Source: Ephydatia muelleri (taxonomy: Eukaryota; Porifera; Demospongiae; Spongillida; Spongillidae). From it: a stretch of 64,000 bases of DNA. Under the pieces are notes generated by a model, which was not told the DNA's origin, made no database searches, and saw only the letters and a list, made by a program, of their open reading frames with translations. Made by a program: the position numbers and the translations under genes. Below are positions 34,729 through 47,815 of the stretch, in pieces; within the stretch, counting starts at the first letter, position 1; every line of letters starts with the position of its first letter. The stretch spans positions 7,042,921-7,106,920 of the forward strand of contig JABACO010000009.1 in NCBI GenBank assembly GCA_013339895.1, in the 5' to 3' direction.

Positions 34729-35178
34729 GCCAATTCTTCAGTCTTATACAAATTTTATCTACAAATGGATGTGCTGGTACTTGCAATCTAAAACGTTCTT
34801 TTCGTTATGCGCGTTCTTCATTCTCCATAATGTGCAGTATATACGGAGTGGCATCCATTTCCGTTACAGCGCGTTCATGCATATGTCAGTAAAGTACCGA
34901 ACTTACACGAAGCAAACAGCATCAGAATCAAATGCTCGCGTAGTGACATCTTTTTTTAGACAATCGATTCAAAACATCACTTGGTGAATTAAGTTCTTTA
35001 TGCCCACGAGCATTCAAGCTTTTTTGTCTTTATTTTATTAGCTGATTGCAAATTGAATCCATACTGCAGGCAAGCAAACAATGAATATATACTGTCATGA
35101 GGCCCCCCTACTGGGCATGATCAAAAGAATGTGCATACCTGGCAAGTTTTTCCAGTATAGTAAGTTGTCCTTGTATTT
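34729..35178. other. Spacer, nothing recognised
   Basis: No gene or repeat seen. Confidence 0.4.
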
Positions 35179-36130
35179 AATAATAATAATGTTACACTCC
35201 AGCCATCATCATATAGACATATTTTGTCGGTCGATTTTACCGAAATATAGAAAACTGTGCACATAATTATGCGTTGCATTGTCTTAAGTATTGTTCAGTT
35301 ACCATGAATGCATACAATATGTTGATAGCTAAATGACACTAATAAACAATGAATATGCAGGACCCGACTGAGTTATCATGGCATGCATGAAAGATTATAT
35401 ACATAAGCATGCAGGTAAGCCTATTTGGTAAAGCATTACAATTAACTATTGGTGATATAGTACAGTGTGTACAGTGCTTCCTTCGTTGCTGATCACATGG
35501 CTCAATAACTGCTCTAAACGTATGAACGGTATACACTGTACTATCTCTGCAATGTTATACCAAAGTACCGCATGCCATATTACTCCATTGACTCAGCAGA
35601 GGTCGTGCATATTCATTGTTTGGTAGTGTCAATTTGCTATCAATACACTGCATGCATTCATGGAAACTGAACAATAACAATGGGCTATTCCATTATTTAA
35701 TTATACACCCCTACAGATGACAATAAATGGTGTCCAGGGGGGTATAGTGAATATGTCCCGGGGGGTGGTCATTAAAATCCCTGTCCCGGGGGGTTAGAAG
35801 GCATAATAGAAGCTTGTCCAGGGGGGAGTGGAACAACATAGAAGATTGTCCAGGGGGGTGGGGCAAAACAGAAGCTCGTCCAAGGGGCATTTACAAGTCT
35901 GTCCCTGGGGGGTAGAGGTATAATACAAGCTTGTCCAGGGGTGTTTTTATCAATTGTCCCGGGGGTATACGTTTGCAATTATTGTCATCTGTAGGGGTGT
36001 ACGGTTAAATAATGGAATAGCCCAATGCAATGAGCAAGGTGTTGTACAAATTTCTGCACCTGAGTAAAATCGATCGACAGACAAATATGCCTATAATGAT
36101 GGCCGGAGCGAAACAGTATTATTATTAGGG
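35179..36130. mobile_element. Second foldback, containing a nested MITE
   Basis: The left arm (35179-35390) and right arm (35565-35681 continued at 36027-36130) are inverted copies. They share CCATCAT...TAGACATATTTTGTC-like sequence, GTTCAGTT.CCATGAATGCAT and AACAATGAATATGCA. The loop is near 35480. The right arm is interrupted by the MITE at 35682-36023, the left arm is not. Confidence 0.7.
35682..36023. mobile_element. 342-bp MITE with internal GGGG minisatellite
   Basis: The ends GGGCTATTCCATTATTTAA are perfect inverted copies over 19 bp, and ACACCCCTACAGATGACAAT continues inside both. AAT flanks both sides (35679-35681, 36024-36026), and the uninterrupted left arm confirms the empty site. 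The interior is a string of about nine diverged units around TTGTCCAGGGGGG. Confidence 0.8.
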
Positions 36131-38074
36131 TAGCGTCAGGTATGGTCGCCAGTGCAGGAGTGCTCGCCACTCTTCCTTTCAAACGTGGCTCTAGGGCTTA
36201 CCTAACATTTTTATGTCTTGGCACAAAACGGAAGCAACACTCCTGGGACTCTGTGTTTACGGCACGTTGTTCAAGTTTTATTTACTATTAACGTTTTTGC
36301 AAAATAATTATACAAAGTTAGCTACCTCATTTCTAGGTTAAATGGCGCTGTAAACACCGCACAATTGCTAGCGGGTTCTATTGGTGCAAGTTAGTGTACG
36401 CGAGGTATGTAGCACAGATTGACGTAATATCGTGCTATTATATAAGAGTAGTTATTTCTGTACAATGTACTTAGCTTTGTTTTAAAAGAAATCTTATGAC
36501 TCGAGAATTAGTGAGGGTGGCGAACACTCCAACGGAATTTACGCTCGTAAGGAGTAGTCGCCAGGGGTGGCGACTACTCCTACCTCATGAAATTTGTCTT
36601 TTGGCTTAAATTGGCAACCATTAGGCTCCCAAATGTTTCCTATATCTTGTGTGCTAAGCGTTTGTGGTCTGTATGTTGTTCGCCATAGGGGTACATGCAC
36701 GGGTCAATTGTGTCTCATTCCGCATGCGGTCATTCAGCTAAAATACTAGGCCCATTCTTAAATGTCTATCTGCTGTTCTCATCATTCATCAAGCTTATAG
36801 CTGGAGAGAGTGCAACTACTTCTGCAAATACAGAGAAGATTATCTTGAACTTATACTTAGCTTACATATATGCTTGTACATGCTCATGGTCATAGTGTAT
36901 GAAGTAATACATTTTAATTTATTGTAGTGTTCTGTAATGGAACGAGAATTATTGAAGTATTCAGCTGAGAGCATGGATGCAGCTCTGAAGGAAGTGAGGG
37001 AGGGTCGTATGACTTGTTTTGCTGCATCTAAAACATTTGGTGTTCCACGTTCTACACTTCGTGACAAACTCTCTGGCAGAAGTCCTGAAGGAAGGCAGAT
37101 GGGTCCTAATCCAGTCCTCACTAGGGCTGAGGAGGCTTCGTTAACAACCTTTTGCATCAAGTTGCTCAAGTGCATGCGGCTTTCCAATAAATCGTGATGA
37201 TTTATTGGATATTGTGCAAAAGGTTGTAAAGGAGGATAAAAGGAAAACCCCATTTACTGACGATAGGCCAGGTAAATATTGGTTTTATGGGTTTCTGCAG
37301 CGCAACCCTCAGCTGACAGAAAGGTTCCCTGAAAAATTAACAGGTGGAAGGACCACGGTAACAGAGGCTCATATTCGCAAGTGGTTTGCAGATATAGAGA
37401 CGTATATAGTTGAAGAGGAAAGGGCTGGGGATGTCCTCTTAGATCCTCATCGTGTTTTCAACTTTGATGAGTCACACTTTCTTCTTGCCAAGAAAAGGGG
37501 TACTGTTTTGGGGCCGGTTAATTACAAGAACTTTTTGTTTGGAAGTGTCCAAAGAGAATGACAAGGAGGGCCTAACTGTACTGATAGGATACTCTGCAAA
37601 TGGAAGTTTGGCCCCACCCATGATTGTGTATTCCTACAAACAGAATATTCCTTGTGATGTTATCGAGTCTGTGGGAAGTGTAGATCCTAGTTGGACATTG
37701 GGCAGTGAAGCTTTCCTGGGGTTGTTAAAGGCTGCTCCATACTTGATAACTTTGTTAAGCAATGTTGTGTTACAATCCATCTTTCATGCGCTACGTAACA
37801 ATGAAATACAGGGGGGGTGGCGAACATTCCAACCATACGTGGCGAGAGACCAAACGCACTAGCGACTATACCAGAATCCGCTTAATTGGATAAAACAGTT
37901 GTTTTCCTAAGTACGAAGCATGTTTTTTGAATAAACGGAGCGCTAGTAGTATAGAGTGATAGCTGACGATCTTTTGAAATCAGGTATGTTTGTATAATTA
38001 TCCTTCTTGTTTGCTGTATATTCAAGACAACCGAGATCGCTACTCACCGGTGGCGAGCACTACCTACGCTACCC
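36128..38074 (+). mobile_element. pogo/CENP-B-like DNA transposon, decayed
   Basis: Length 1947 bp. Terminal repeats start GGGTAGCGTCAGGTATGGTC at the left and GGGTAGCGTAGGTAGTGCTC at the complemented right. TA flanks both sides (36126-36127, 38075-38076), as expected for the Tc1/mariner/pogo superfamily. It carries a broken transposase gene at 36937-37860. Confidence 0.78.
36937..37860 (+). pseudogene. pogo-like transposase pseudogene
   Basis: The first frame begins MERELLKYSAESMDAALKEV and contains a pipsqueak-type helix-turn-helix (CFAASKTFGVPRSTLRDKLS). After a frameshift near 37170 it continues GFPINRDDLLDIVQKVVKED, the CENP-B-type region GKYWFYGFLQRNPQLTERFP, and FNFDESHF, where the D is the likely first catalytic aspartate. 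A second shift near 37555 leads to KENDKEGLTVLIGYSANGSL. The C-terminal part with the last catalytic residues is missing, replaced by short non-homologous sequence before the right end. An inactive relic. Confidence 0.8.
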
Positions 38075-38090
38075 TATTTAATACAAGACA

Positions 38091-38263
38091 ACTCACTGTG
38101 TATAAAGGCTTGTTATAAACTGGTGTATAACATTAAACACTAGCGTTTAACAGACTGAGTGAGTGAGTGACATGTGTGTTGGGGCGCTATACACACGTGT
38201 GTATAACGTCCCAGTAAACATGTTATACGCTAGTGTATAACAAGCCTTTTTACACAGTAGCTT
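38091..38263. mobile_element. Small palindromic MITE
   Basis: ACTGTGTATAAAGGCTTGTT at the left and the complement of AACAAGCCTTTTTACACAGT at the right form inverted arms of about 40 bp. The inner part carries GTGTATAAC-type repeats in both orientations. It starts 15 bp beyond the pogo element. Confidence 0.7.
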
Positions 38264-38399
38264 ACTCCATTGGGGAAAAAAAGATAGGTACGTGCATGCC
38301 ATGACAAATCTATCTGCACAGCACAACCGTATATTCATTGTTTGCTTGCAGTATGAAATCAATTTGCAATCAATCGCAACATGCAGACTCAACAAAATT

Positions 38400-38830
38400 A
38401 GAATCGGGTGATGCAATATCAAAGAAGTGTAAGACTTCTGTGGTGATGTTGTGTGTAGGTACATATGCACCTATACCTCTCACTGTCACCATAGGAACCC
38501 AGCATAATGATTAAGTTACCGTTTTGTGTTGTATGGTATTCAATGTATGAATGGAGTGAGATGTGCCCTGTATTGAGCACCAAGCCAGTGTAAGACTTTT
38601 CTGATGGTGCTGTGTGTAGGTACACACCTACTCCTCTTACTATCACTATAGGAATCTAGCACAATCGTTAGATAACCGGCAATTTGCCATTTTGTGTTGT
38701 GTGGTATTTCAATGCATGAACAAATTGGGGTGGGCCTGTAATGAATACCAAACCAGTGCCTCTGATAGTGTTGTGTGAAGGTACACACCTTTCCGTCTTA
38801 AGGAACCCTGCATAATTGTTAGATAACTAT
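38400..38830. repeat. Tandem repeat, ~190-bp unit, about 2.5 copies
   Basis: Each unit includes AGTGTAAGACTT, GTTGTGTGTAGGTACA, CACTATAGGAA and TTTTGTGTTGT in the same order. Units differ by 15-20 percent by eye. Confidence 0.75.
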
Positions 38831-39690
38831 TGCTTTTTTTTTTTTATCCAGAAATTAGGCAATGTGTGGATGCTTCTGTGCTGAAAGTTTTTTTTTCTGA
38901 TTATTGTGTGTTATGCATTATCACAGATCTGAATTAATGCTTGCCTTTATAGGAATCCATGGGTGTAATGAATTCAGTTTGTTTAATGAAGATGATGTCT
39001 CTTTGCTTTCAAAGATGTGATGACATGAATTGCATCAGATTGTTTGTTTTTGCTTAGTTTATGCAATGCATCATGCTGATGTATATTCATATAGTATTGT
39101 ATTCACATTGTTTTTTACAGTTGAGATTGGTTGTGCATTTACTTAATATTGGGGCTGGCTGTGTTTTATGTGTATAAAATAAACTATAATGATCAAACAT
39201 TATATGCCCAGCTTAGCATTAACCCTAAAATCCAAACATTGGCTGATGGTTATTAAATTTTCATAATCATGCTTTTGAAGCTGAAATATTCTGTCTGGTG
39301 CTGGCAATTTCTGATGTAACAGTAAATTGAAATAATTTTTGATTTCACACAACGACAGAAAATGACTTTGGCTTCAATTTATATGGAATCAGGCCAGTTT
39401 AATCCTGGAGAAATATTCATATTTCTTGGATAATACAGAATATTTTTATTGTGACATGCAAAATGCTTTGTATGTAAGCATTCTTCGTAATTAAAACTAA
39501 TATCATTTGCCTTCAGAAGAACGTCATAATAAATGGTGTTTCTATCATTCTGAATGATGTTAACTCACTGTGTTATCATTACAGATGTGTAACAGCAATG
39601 CTGGTTTTATTGGATAATCACCTACATAATTATTATATATAAGAATAATATTATGCATAGTAGATGATATGAATTTTTTCCGTACAAATG
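38831..39690. other. AT-rich spacer
   Basis: No gene or repeat recognised. Confidence 0.4.
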
Positions 39691-39694
39691 TCCA

Positions 39695-39860
39695 ACATTG
39701 CCGGTTGAGTAACCGGATGCCAGGTTATGTAACCTGTTGTTCCGTTATGTAACCGGCTGTCCCGTTTCAATGCATTGGATAATAGCTGTCTGGTTGCACA
39801 ACCGGCTGTCCGTTGTGTAACCGGCTGTCCGGTTATGTACCCCGGGCTGTCCCGTTATTT
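39695..39860. repeat. Minisatellite with GTAACCGGCTGTCCG units
   Basis: Six to seven diverged units of about 20 bp around GTTATGTAACCGGCTGTCCG. Confidence 0.8.
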
Positions 39861-41300
39861 GTAGCGTTATGTCTAATAGCAGATAATATTCACTTGCAAA
39901 TACACAAGCATAGATTTGTTCTGTCATACCAAGCTTAAGAATGTGGCAACCTATCAGAAACAAAAAGTGACCCATGCAGTTGTATAATACTGACATGCGT
40001 AATGAGGCTTGGTGCGTAATGGATTTAGCAGAAAATCCAAGATGTTTTATCATATAAACAGAATGCAATGAGGAAGCATATTTTGAAGGGTATTGAGAAT
40101 GGAGTGATGACTGCCTTCCCATCTTCTGCAAGTAGATATCCTAAGGCATCTATCAGGAAGAATATCCCGATGTACTTTATTTACCAACATATCAATGATG
40201 GCTCCAAAATGATGCAATGCGATATTTTACCAGCAGTGGTTCCATATAGTCTGCATGGGGATTGACAAAAGGGTCCACCAAAATCACAGGTCATAATGGA
40301 ACTGCCCTTTGTGCAGTAGTAACTGATTACATTTTAGCTGAGTTTTATTTTCACGACTTACATTTCTGCTGCATATCGCTTTCATTATTTGTTGTATTCA
40401 CTCAAATCCCTTGCATGTTGAAATTTTATTGCATAAGGGTTTGTCATACAGTTATAGTTGTATCTCTTCATTTTCCTCATCATCCTCTTCTTTTTCCACA
40501 GCACCAATCTCTTGATTTTCCACATCATCCTCTTCCTTTTTCTCTGCACCATCATCCTCTTCGCTTTCATTTCCACCAACGTTTACGTTTTCCTCATCAT
40601 CATCATCTTTTTCTTTTTACTCACTTCCTCAGAAATTTCTCTGCATGAGTGCACGCGTGCATGAGCTAAGTGTGTAAAGCCTAAAGATTTCATATTTAGT
40701 AACTTGCTTCTTGTGACTGTGTAAACGTACCATGGCCCTGAACTACCACAATCTGCACTGATAGGGTAGGTACTATAAAGTTCACCTGGCAGGAACATCA
40801 CCCTTCAAAAGAAACAAAACCTGCATGGTACATCCTTTTTCGTCAAGAAGAGGCAGCACAGTGTTTCATGACGCACTAGTTGTATGCAGGGAATTAAATG
40901 ACTGTACAAGTGCTAGGATATGTACTTTGTACTTACTGTGTCTGATGAGTCTCCTTTTATTCTCTGCATTCAACTTGCAACATTGTGCTGATAGAATGTA
41001 GTCCTGTTCAGATGTTACAGAGATAAATGTTATATTGAGCCTATATATTATTGCAGATTGTGGTAGGTCAGTGTCCGTGATAAGTTTACACAGACATAAT
41101 GATGCAAGCTAGCAACAATTTCATTATGCTGTAGGCAGACTCCAGAAAGGCTGTAGATAAGGTGAGAGTTCGATGAGTGTACTAATGGAAGAGTATACTT
41201 CTGGGGACACAACAATACAGAAAAAAAAAACAGCATGTGGTACAGAAATTGAAATTAGAATCTTGAGCTGTTCAATCAAATAGAACTTTATGATGCATGT
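39861..41300. other. Spacer with a CTT/CAT-rich stretch
   Basis: 40465-40620 is a pyrimidine-rich run with CATCATCCTCTTC units that yields low-complexity frames on both strands. No gene can be supported. Confidence 0.5.
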
Positions 41301-42960
41301 GCAGGGACAGACTTACACTCGAATGCATGTGAGTGTACAGTCATTATTAGAGAATGTTATAATATTTTTCCACATGATGTGTAATAGTGTGTACATTTCT
41401 GTGTATGCGTACCTGTGTGTGCATACATATGTTAATTGTGCTCAAGAATTGTACTGACTCATCTGCACAAGGTATAGACATGCATAAGTATGTGTGAACA
41501 AGAATGAGGGCATGTTCATGTACTCTGTGTGAGCTGAACATTGTGTGAAAAAGAGACCGAAGTCTCTGCAGTGGTACGTACACTGTTAAGCCACATAGCT
41601 GAGAGGGAGCGGCATAAAGTATGATAAGAATTTGATCAAAAAATAGGTCAAATAGGAAAGCTTCATAGAGAACAATGATGTGAGTGTGTAGGAACTTCAA
41701 GTGTTACGCATGTTGCAGGGATGCAGGACTGTGGAGCCACCCTCCCTCCCTCTCCTTCCTGTCCCACCGTTTGGCCAACAATATATGTAGACAATCTCAT
41801 CAAGGTATGATAGCCATATGTAGTGGTATGGGATATGATGTGCCGTGTATGCATTTACAAAGGACCAATTCTATGGGGACACAATGGGTGTACTGGGGAT
41901 TAATCCTGTGGGACAGTGCATGTAACCAGATGTACCTATTTACAGCCTCAGAGAACTCTATTATGTCATGCATGAAAGAGGAGTTGTGTATGAACTTAAC
42001 ATGAACAGAGAATATGCAAGTGGGTATTAAAGTATTATAATGTTTTGCCACATGTGCAACAGTGCTTATAACTGTTGTGTTGTGCGTGTGCATGTGTGTG
42101 TGTATGAGTGTGTATGCAATTCTTTTTGCCACATGTATGACAGTGTGTAAGTATCATGTGTGTGTGTGTGTGTGCGTGTGCTTGTGCATGTGCGTGGTTG
42201 TATGCACGTGCCTGTGCATGTATTGTGCACATATTCAATGGAATAGATGCAATAAGATTTCCATTACACTGCTATGCACATGCATACAAGTGTGTGAGCC
42301 AGCATGAGAGTACGTTCACATACTCTGTGTGAAGTGAAAAATGAGGCAGAAGTCACTGCACATGTTACATACAGTGGGCGAGATTTAAAGAATGTTTAAC
42401 ATGGGTTGTGCCAAATAGGAAAGCTTTATTACACACAGAGTCGCTTCCTCAACCACATGTGGTGAGTGCTTCTGTGCAGTGTCAATGAGGGATGTGCACA
42501 GCTAGTGTGTGTCTATGTTGAGCCTGAAAGAGAAGCTTATAATTCACAATTAAGCTGTTAACATTTGTTTCATTTTGCCTACAATGATTTGTTTACATGG
42601 TTGCCAATGAATGCTCTAGTCCACCGTGGTATTGTTGGCGTTGTACATTTAGAGACTGGAAAGCTGTTTCCACTCCCTTCAAAAAGGGTCCCTCAGACAC
42701 TGCAAACCTGTTTTGCAGCTTCAGAGTCACATCAGAAATCCTTTGTTCCTACATGCAGAAGGTATGTGCCGATCAGACCCGTCACCAGGTTTGAGAATAG
42801 GGAGGTTAATATATAGGTGCAGGTACATTGTTGTATAGGAGAGGGGAGTCTGGCAAGTTCCCCTAATGGCGTCTAAAGCAAGTCATGCATATTTGATAAT
42901 AGGACTACCCCCTCCCCCCACCAAATACGGTACTGTTACCAAGTTCGGCAGCTATTTTCA
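41301..42960. other. Interspersed-repeat region
   Basis: Contains TTACAAAGGACCAATTCTAT (41857) and following sequence resembling 23500-23740. GT-rich stretches occur at 42080-42220, and ACTCTGTGTGA motifs at 41520 and 42318. No gene supported. Confidence 0.5.
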
Positions 42961-43977
42961 TGCTGCATCTATCATTTTCCTCTATCTGTGTGTGTGTGTG
43001 TTTGCATGTGTGTCTGTATTTGTCTATGTGTGTGTGTCTGTGTGTGTGCAGGTGCATGCTTTCTGTATGTGTGTTACCCTGTGTATGTGTGTATTAACCT
43101 GTGTGTGATAATAATCCACTCTACGATCCAAAAGTCTCGACCATTCCTCTATGCAATTCCCTAGTTTGACCCCACTCTATACCCATCCATTGCCATTCAC
43201 ACTAGATGAGTGTACACGTGTTTCTTTCTGTGCTTCTTTCTGTGTGTCTGTCTATATGTGGGTCTGTGTGTGTCTGTGTGTGTGCATTTGCATGTTTTCT
43301 GTATGTGTGTTACCCTGTGTTATGTGTGATAAATATCAACCCTACCATCCAAAGGTCACGACCATTGCTCTATGCAATTCCCTAGTTTGATCCCACTCTA
43401 CCCATCCATTGCCATGCACACTAGATGAGTACCCACATGTTTCTGTGTTTCTTTCTGTGTTTTTGTGTGTATGTGCGTATGTGCATTTTTATGTGTGTCT
43501 GTATGTGCGTGTGTCCGTTTGTGTGCATTTGCATGCTTTCTGTATGTGTGTTACCCTGTGCATGTGTGTATTAACCTGATTAACCTGTGTGTGGTAAAAA
43601 TCCACTCTACAATCCAAAGGTCACGACCATTCCTCTATGCAAATTCCTGGTTTGTGGACAGGTGTATGGAAAACACACCATCTCCAGTAATAGCATTAAG
43701 TTAAGACATGCAAACAAAGAAATAAAGAAATCACCACACAATGAGTTTCAATTACCTACAAAGAGTAGTTAACACAATTCATCTGAAGGAGGGTGGGCTT
43801 AACATAACCATAATGGTCATACACCCAAGCACAAACCAAAAGCACACACACACATAACACACACACACCCTATACACACACCCCATACATACACGCCCAT
43901 GCATACACACCCTATTCACAAACACCTCGTACACACACCCTGTCATACATACACCCCATTCACACACACACACACAT

Positions 43978-44008
<31 letters not shown>

Positions 44009-44820
44009 TGAATCACTACTGCGGCAAATAATTTAAAATCCATGTAAATCTTAAAATAGGCTGACAGCATGATGAAGACGACTGAAACATGGGACATGGA
44101 ATGGGATGGCTTTGCAAAATTACAATTGGCACAAAACGACTTAGAACACAAGGTCTTTTGCACATGTACATGATTAATTGTGCATACCAATGGATGGGCT
44201 TTGATTGAAGAGAGAGTTGCATAAGAGAAATAGTAGAAGCCGTTTTTGATCGTAGAGTCAGTATTGAAAGATTTTTACCCCACACAGGGTATCGAACATA
44301 CAGAAAGCATACAAACGCACACACACACATACAGACACACACAGACACACACATAAACACTAACACACATGCTCACACTGAGAGAGAGAGAGAGAAGCAC
44401 TTGGACACTATCAATCAAGTGTGCATGGCAATGGATGAACCTTTGGATCCTATAGTGGATTTTTACGACACACAGTTTCAAACAGAGTATAACACAGGGT
44501 AACACACAGACAGAAACACACGGACACACATACAGACACACACACGGACACACACACACACACACTGACACGCACACACTCACGGACACGCACACACTCA
44601 CGGGGACACACACACACACTGACACACAGAAAGAAACATGTGGACACTCGTCTATCAATCAAGCGTGCATAGCAATGACAATGGATGGGTAGAGTGGGGT
44701 AAATAGGAGGAATTGCATAGAGGACACACACACATACACACATACACACACATACACACACATACTCACACACACACATAAATACACATGACCACACAAA
44801 TAGAGACTCATTTCTTACCA
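42960..44820. repeat. GT/CA-rich minisatellite in inverted orientation
   Basis: Units of about 230-320 bp in 42980-43700 combine a TGTGTGTCTGTGTGT stretch, GTTACCCTGTG, ATCCAAAGGTC and CTATGCAATTCCC. From 44190 to 44720 related units occur in the opposite orientation (GGGTAACACA, GGATCCTATAGTGGATTTTT). In between is a CA-rich run (43840-44010). All reading frames here are low-complexity. Confidence 0.75.
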
Positions 44821-45865
44821 CTGTACAATGGCCACAGGGCTACACCAAGATGAAAACACCATATCATTATTGGACATACATGGAATTGAACATCTTTAGC
44901 AGATTAACCAACTGACATACTGGCTCATAAAGGGTCCTTAGTAGCTACATGTACTTAATCAAGCTCTTTACATAGATATCTCACAAATAGCTGATATTTT
45001 AGACACATATCCATATATAACAGTTTAGGGTCCAGTTGGGTCTAGATCGACCATCCTCGCATGTAACTTTCGATCGCTAATTGCGATCGAGCTGGCCAGT
45101 TCGTTAGCTCGATCCAACAGAGCTCATAATCAAACTCAAAGTGATAAAATTTAGAATTTTATACTTCTAATGCTATAGCCTAGTGCGGGCCATCTAGCCG
45201 CGCGATTGATATGTACGACCCATGCATAGTTATTTTGTTGGTGTTTCGTGTACCTGTAGCGATGAGCGTGTCTTTGCGCCCGTTCAGTTGCACTAACACT
45301 GCATGGAACGTATAATGGGAGCCATTGCCGTAACTCACCAAAAAGTTTGCGCGGTGTGTTTTTGCTATCTCAAGCGTAGAGTGCCGCTGTTGTGCTATTT
45401 GGTGCGCATCCTATTCTGCATTATGGCTGTACATGTAATCGGTCGTACTGCACGCTACGGCTAGACTGGACGTGCATATGTACGCTATGTGAGATGTAAG
45501 GGTTACGTTCTCTGCGATCGAAATCAAAGTGCCACACACACTGCCAACGAAATCTCGATCTAGACACACAGACGGGCTAAAATTAATGAAACGCATAACA
45601 GCAAGCAGGGAGAAGGTGGGGCAATTCCCATGTATTTGCGGTGGAGCGGAGGCTGGGCGTGGCACCACGTGATCACGTCTGAGCTCATGGGGGGTGGCTC
45701 CCAAAGGTGTAGATGGGCTTGGGAACGAGACGGTAACTACCGCGGCTCAATTTGCGCATGCGCATTCACTGCACAATAGGAATTATACTTAATTTTTCGC
45801 GGCGTAAAAATAACTAAAATTCGTTTTTCATTTTCAAAATACATGAGTAAACAGGCTGAACTTTA
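44821..45865. other. Spacer, nothing recognised
   Basis: No gene or repeat was seen. Confidence 0.4.
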
Positions 45866-45943
45866 AAAGTGGTTAATTTGTTGTTCTTATTAGCTCGATT
45901 AATGTATTAATCGAGCTAATAAAAACAACAAATTAACCACTTT
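45866..45943. repeat. Near-perfect 78-bp palindrome
   Basis: AAAGTGGTTAATTTGTTGTT leads into TTATTAGCTCGATTAAT, and the same sequence returns inverted immediately after a 2-bp centre, with one mismatch. It could extrude as a cruciform or be a minimal inverted-repeat element. Confidence 0.85.
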
Positions 45944-47399
45944 GTAAGTTATACGTTTGCACCAATTACCATGCATTGCTTACATTTAATAAAGCACAGT
46001 CCTTTGTAGAAATGATTCATGATGTTTTCATTTCTTAAGAAAGCACAAAATTGGTTGCATTATGTGGAGAGTTAAAAGAAAGCCTGTCTGAGGTGACTGA
46101 GACACACACAAGTATTGTGTATGTGTGTATGTTGTGTGTGTGTGAGTGAGAGAATATGATAATTGCAAATGAATATAATGCATGTTCAGATATTGTACAC
46201 CTGCATTTGAAATTAAGTATATTGTGCTTGCTTAGATGAACATGCTGTCAGGCACGTGTGTATGCAGCTCCTACCGGAAGGATTAAATCATATCATTCAT
46301 TGGCCTCTTCTTTGTTTATTTTACTAATGGTCAGGGAGGAGATTGGATGGGTGGTGTACTGAGGTGTGAGCTTACCCAATACCATTTCCATGGCTGTTCA
46401 CCACCGGTCCAGTCAGACATACACCAGGTTTCTTTTACTGAATAGTGCCTGTTCACAGCTATAGGACAAGAGGAGGCATGAAAATGAATGTTTCTGACCT
46501 TCATCTGCAAGAGGGCCAACCATGAGGAGAAAACAAACCCAGGCATTGTGAAGCATGTCTTGTATTTTTTAAATTTTAATTTCTATTGCAAGTTGTTAAA
46601 TTTTTGCATGTACTTTTTAATTCAATACATGCTTGTAGATATTATTTTTAATTTAAAGAGATGTTGCTTAGTTGAGAGTGTCTTGTACACTGAAAGAATA
46701 GAAATTGATTGTAACCAATCAATGTGCAAAAGCTGGATATTTTATTGATCAAAAGTGGTCAGCATTAATTATTATTCTCTACAGAGTGAATAAGTGAAAC
46801 TAACTCCCCCTTTTCTACTTCAGAATGATTGATCATGATTGTGTTAAAATTCCAGATTTTCCCACATATATTTGCTTAAGTGATGCCAAAGCCACCCAGC
46901 AGAGTAATGTCGTGTCCATATGCAATTCGAAGTCTTCAAACGATTATGATTTGTGGACAGTGGGTAATTTCATTTCCATTGCACATGTGGATGCATCTGT
47001 TGAATGACAGTTGTGGACATCCAAAAGCAGAGCCACTATAATATCTAATAGCTGTAATAGCTGTCTCCTACTTAATGACTATAGAAATAAAGGATCACAA
47101 AAGTAGATGTCAAATACTTATAAACTCCTTCTGCTCAGAAGCTTGTCTATGAGCACTCAGTACACTGTCACACTTACCACCAATAACTGCTCAATTGAGA
47201 ATTTCACATGTTTTGGGTGTATTACAAAACATACCACGTTTGTGACCAATAGTAAATTCATTGTAAAAATCACCTTGGGTCAAGCATCATACAGCTTATA
47301 GTATTCTCTCAGACTCCTTATAGCCATTCAGTATGCAGCCCTTTGCCTCCGTGCACAAGATACATGCGGAAAGAATACATAGCAGAGTGCATTGTGAGG

Positions 47400-47560
47400 A
47401 TGAATAGACATATGCATGTATGCGTGTGTGTGCATATGTGTATGTGTGCGTGCTTGTGTGTTTGCATGTGTGTGCATGTGTGTGCTTGGCATATGTATGT
47501 ACACATTTGTGTTTGTATGTGTGTGCATGTGTGCCTGTTTGTACATGCACCAGGTCGAAG
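47400..47560. repeat. GT/GCAT-rich simple repeat
   Basis: Imperfect GTGTGTGCATGTGT-type units inside the foldback loop. Confidence 0.8.
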
Positions 47561-47689
47561 GAATGTTTAAACTTTTATTTTCATGTGGACTTGTAAATTA
47601 AGCCTTGGGTGTAGTTTTATACATCAGGGTTTTACTCAGGAAATGCCTCCAGGATGTACCTGTCATGTCCTGAACTACTTTTGAGGAAC

Positions 47690-47815
47690 CTTGGACTATG
47701 GTGGAGGGGATATGTGACTGTGATGGAGGGACCTGGGAGAGTATGTGACTATGGTTGAGGGACCTGGAAGTGTGGTGGAGACCTGGGACTATGGTGGAGA
47801 GTATGGAAGTTGAAA
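47690..47815. repeat. Minisatellite GGTGGAG-GACCTGGGA
   Basis: Four to five diverged units of about 25-35 bp built on GGTGGAGGGACCTGGGA and TGTGACTATGGT. Confidence 0.65.

Noticed and set aside
39745..40131. 128-codon minus-strand frame
   Set aside because: Much of it runs through the GTAACCGGCTGTCCG minisatellite.
40262..40648. 128-codon frame with phenylalanine/histidine-rich tail
   Set aside because: Low-complexity translation of a CTT/CAT-rich run.
43450..44821. Valine/cysteine-rich frames on both strands
   Set aside because: Translations of GT/CA simple repeats.
45866..45943. Rho-independent terminator
   Set aside because: Animal nuclear DNA context and arms far too long for a terminator hairpin.
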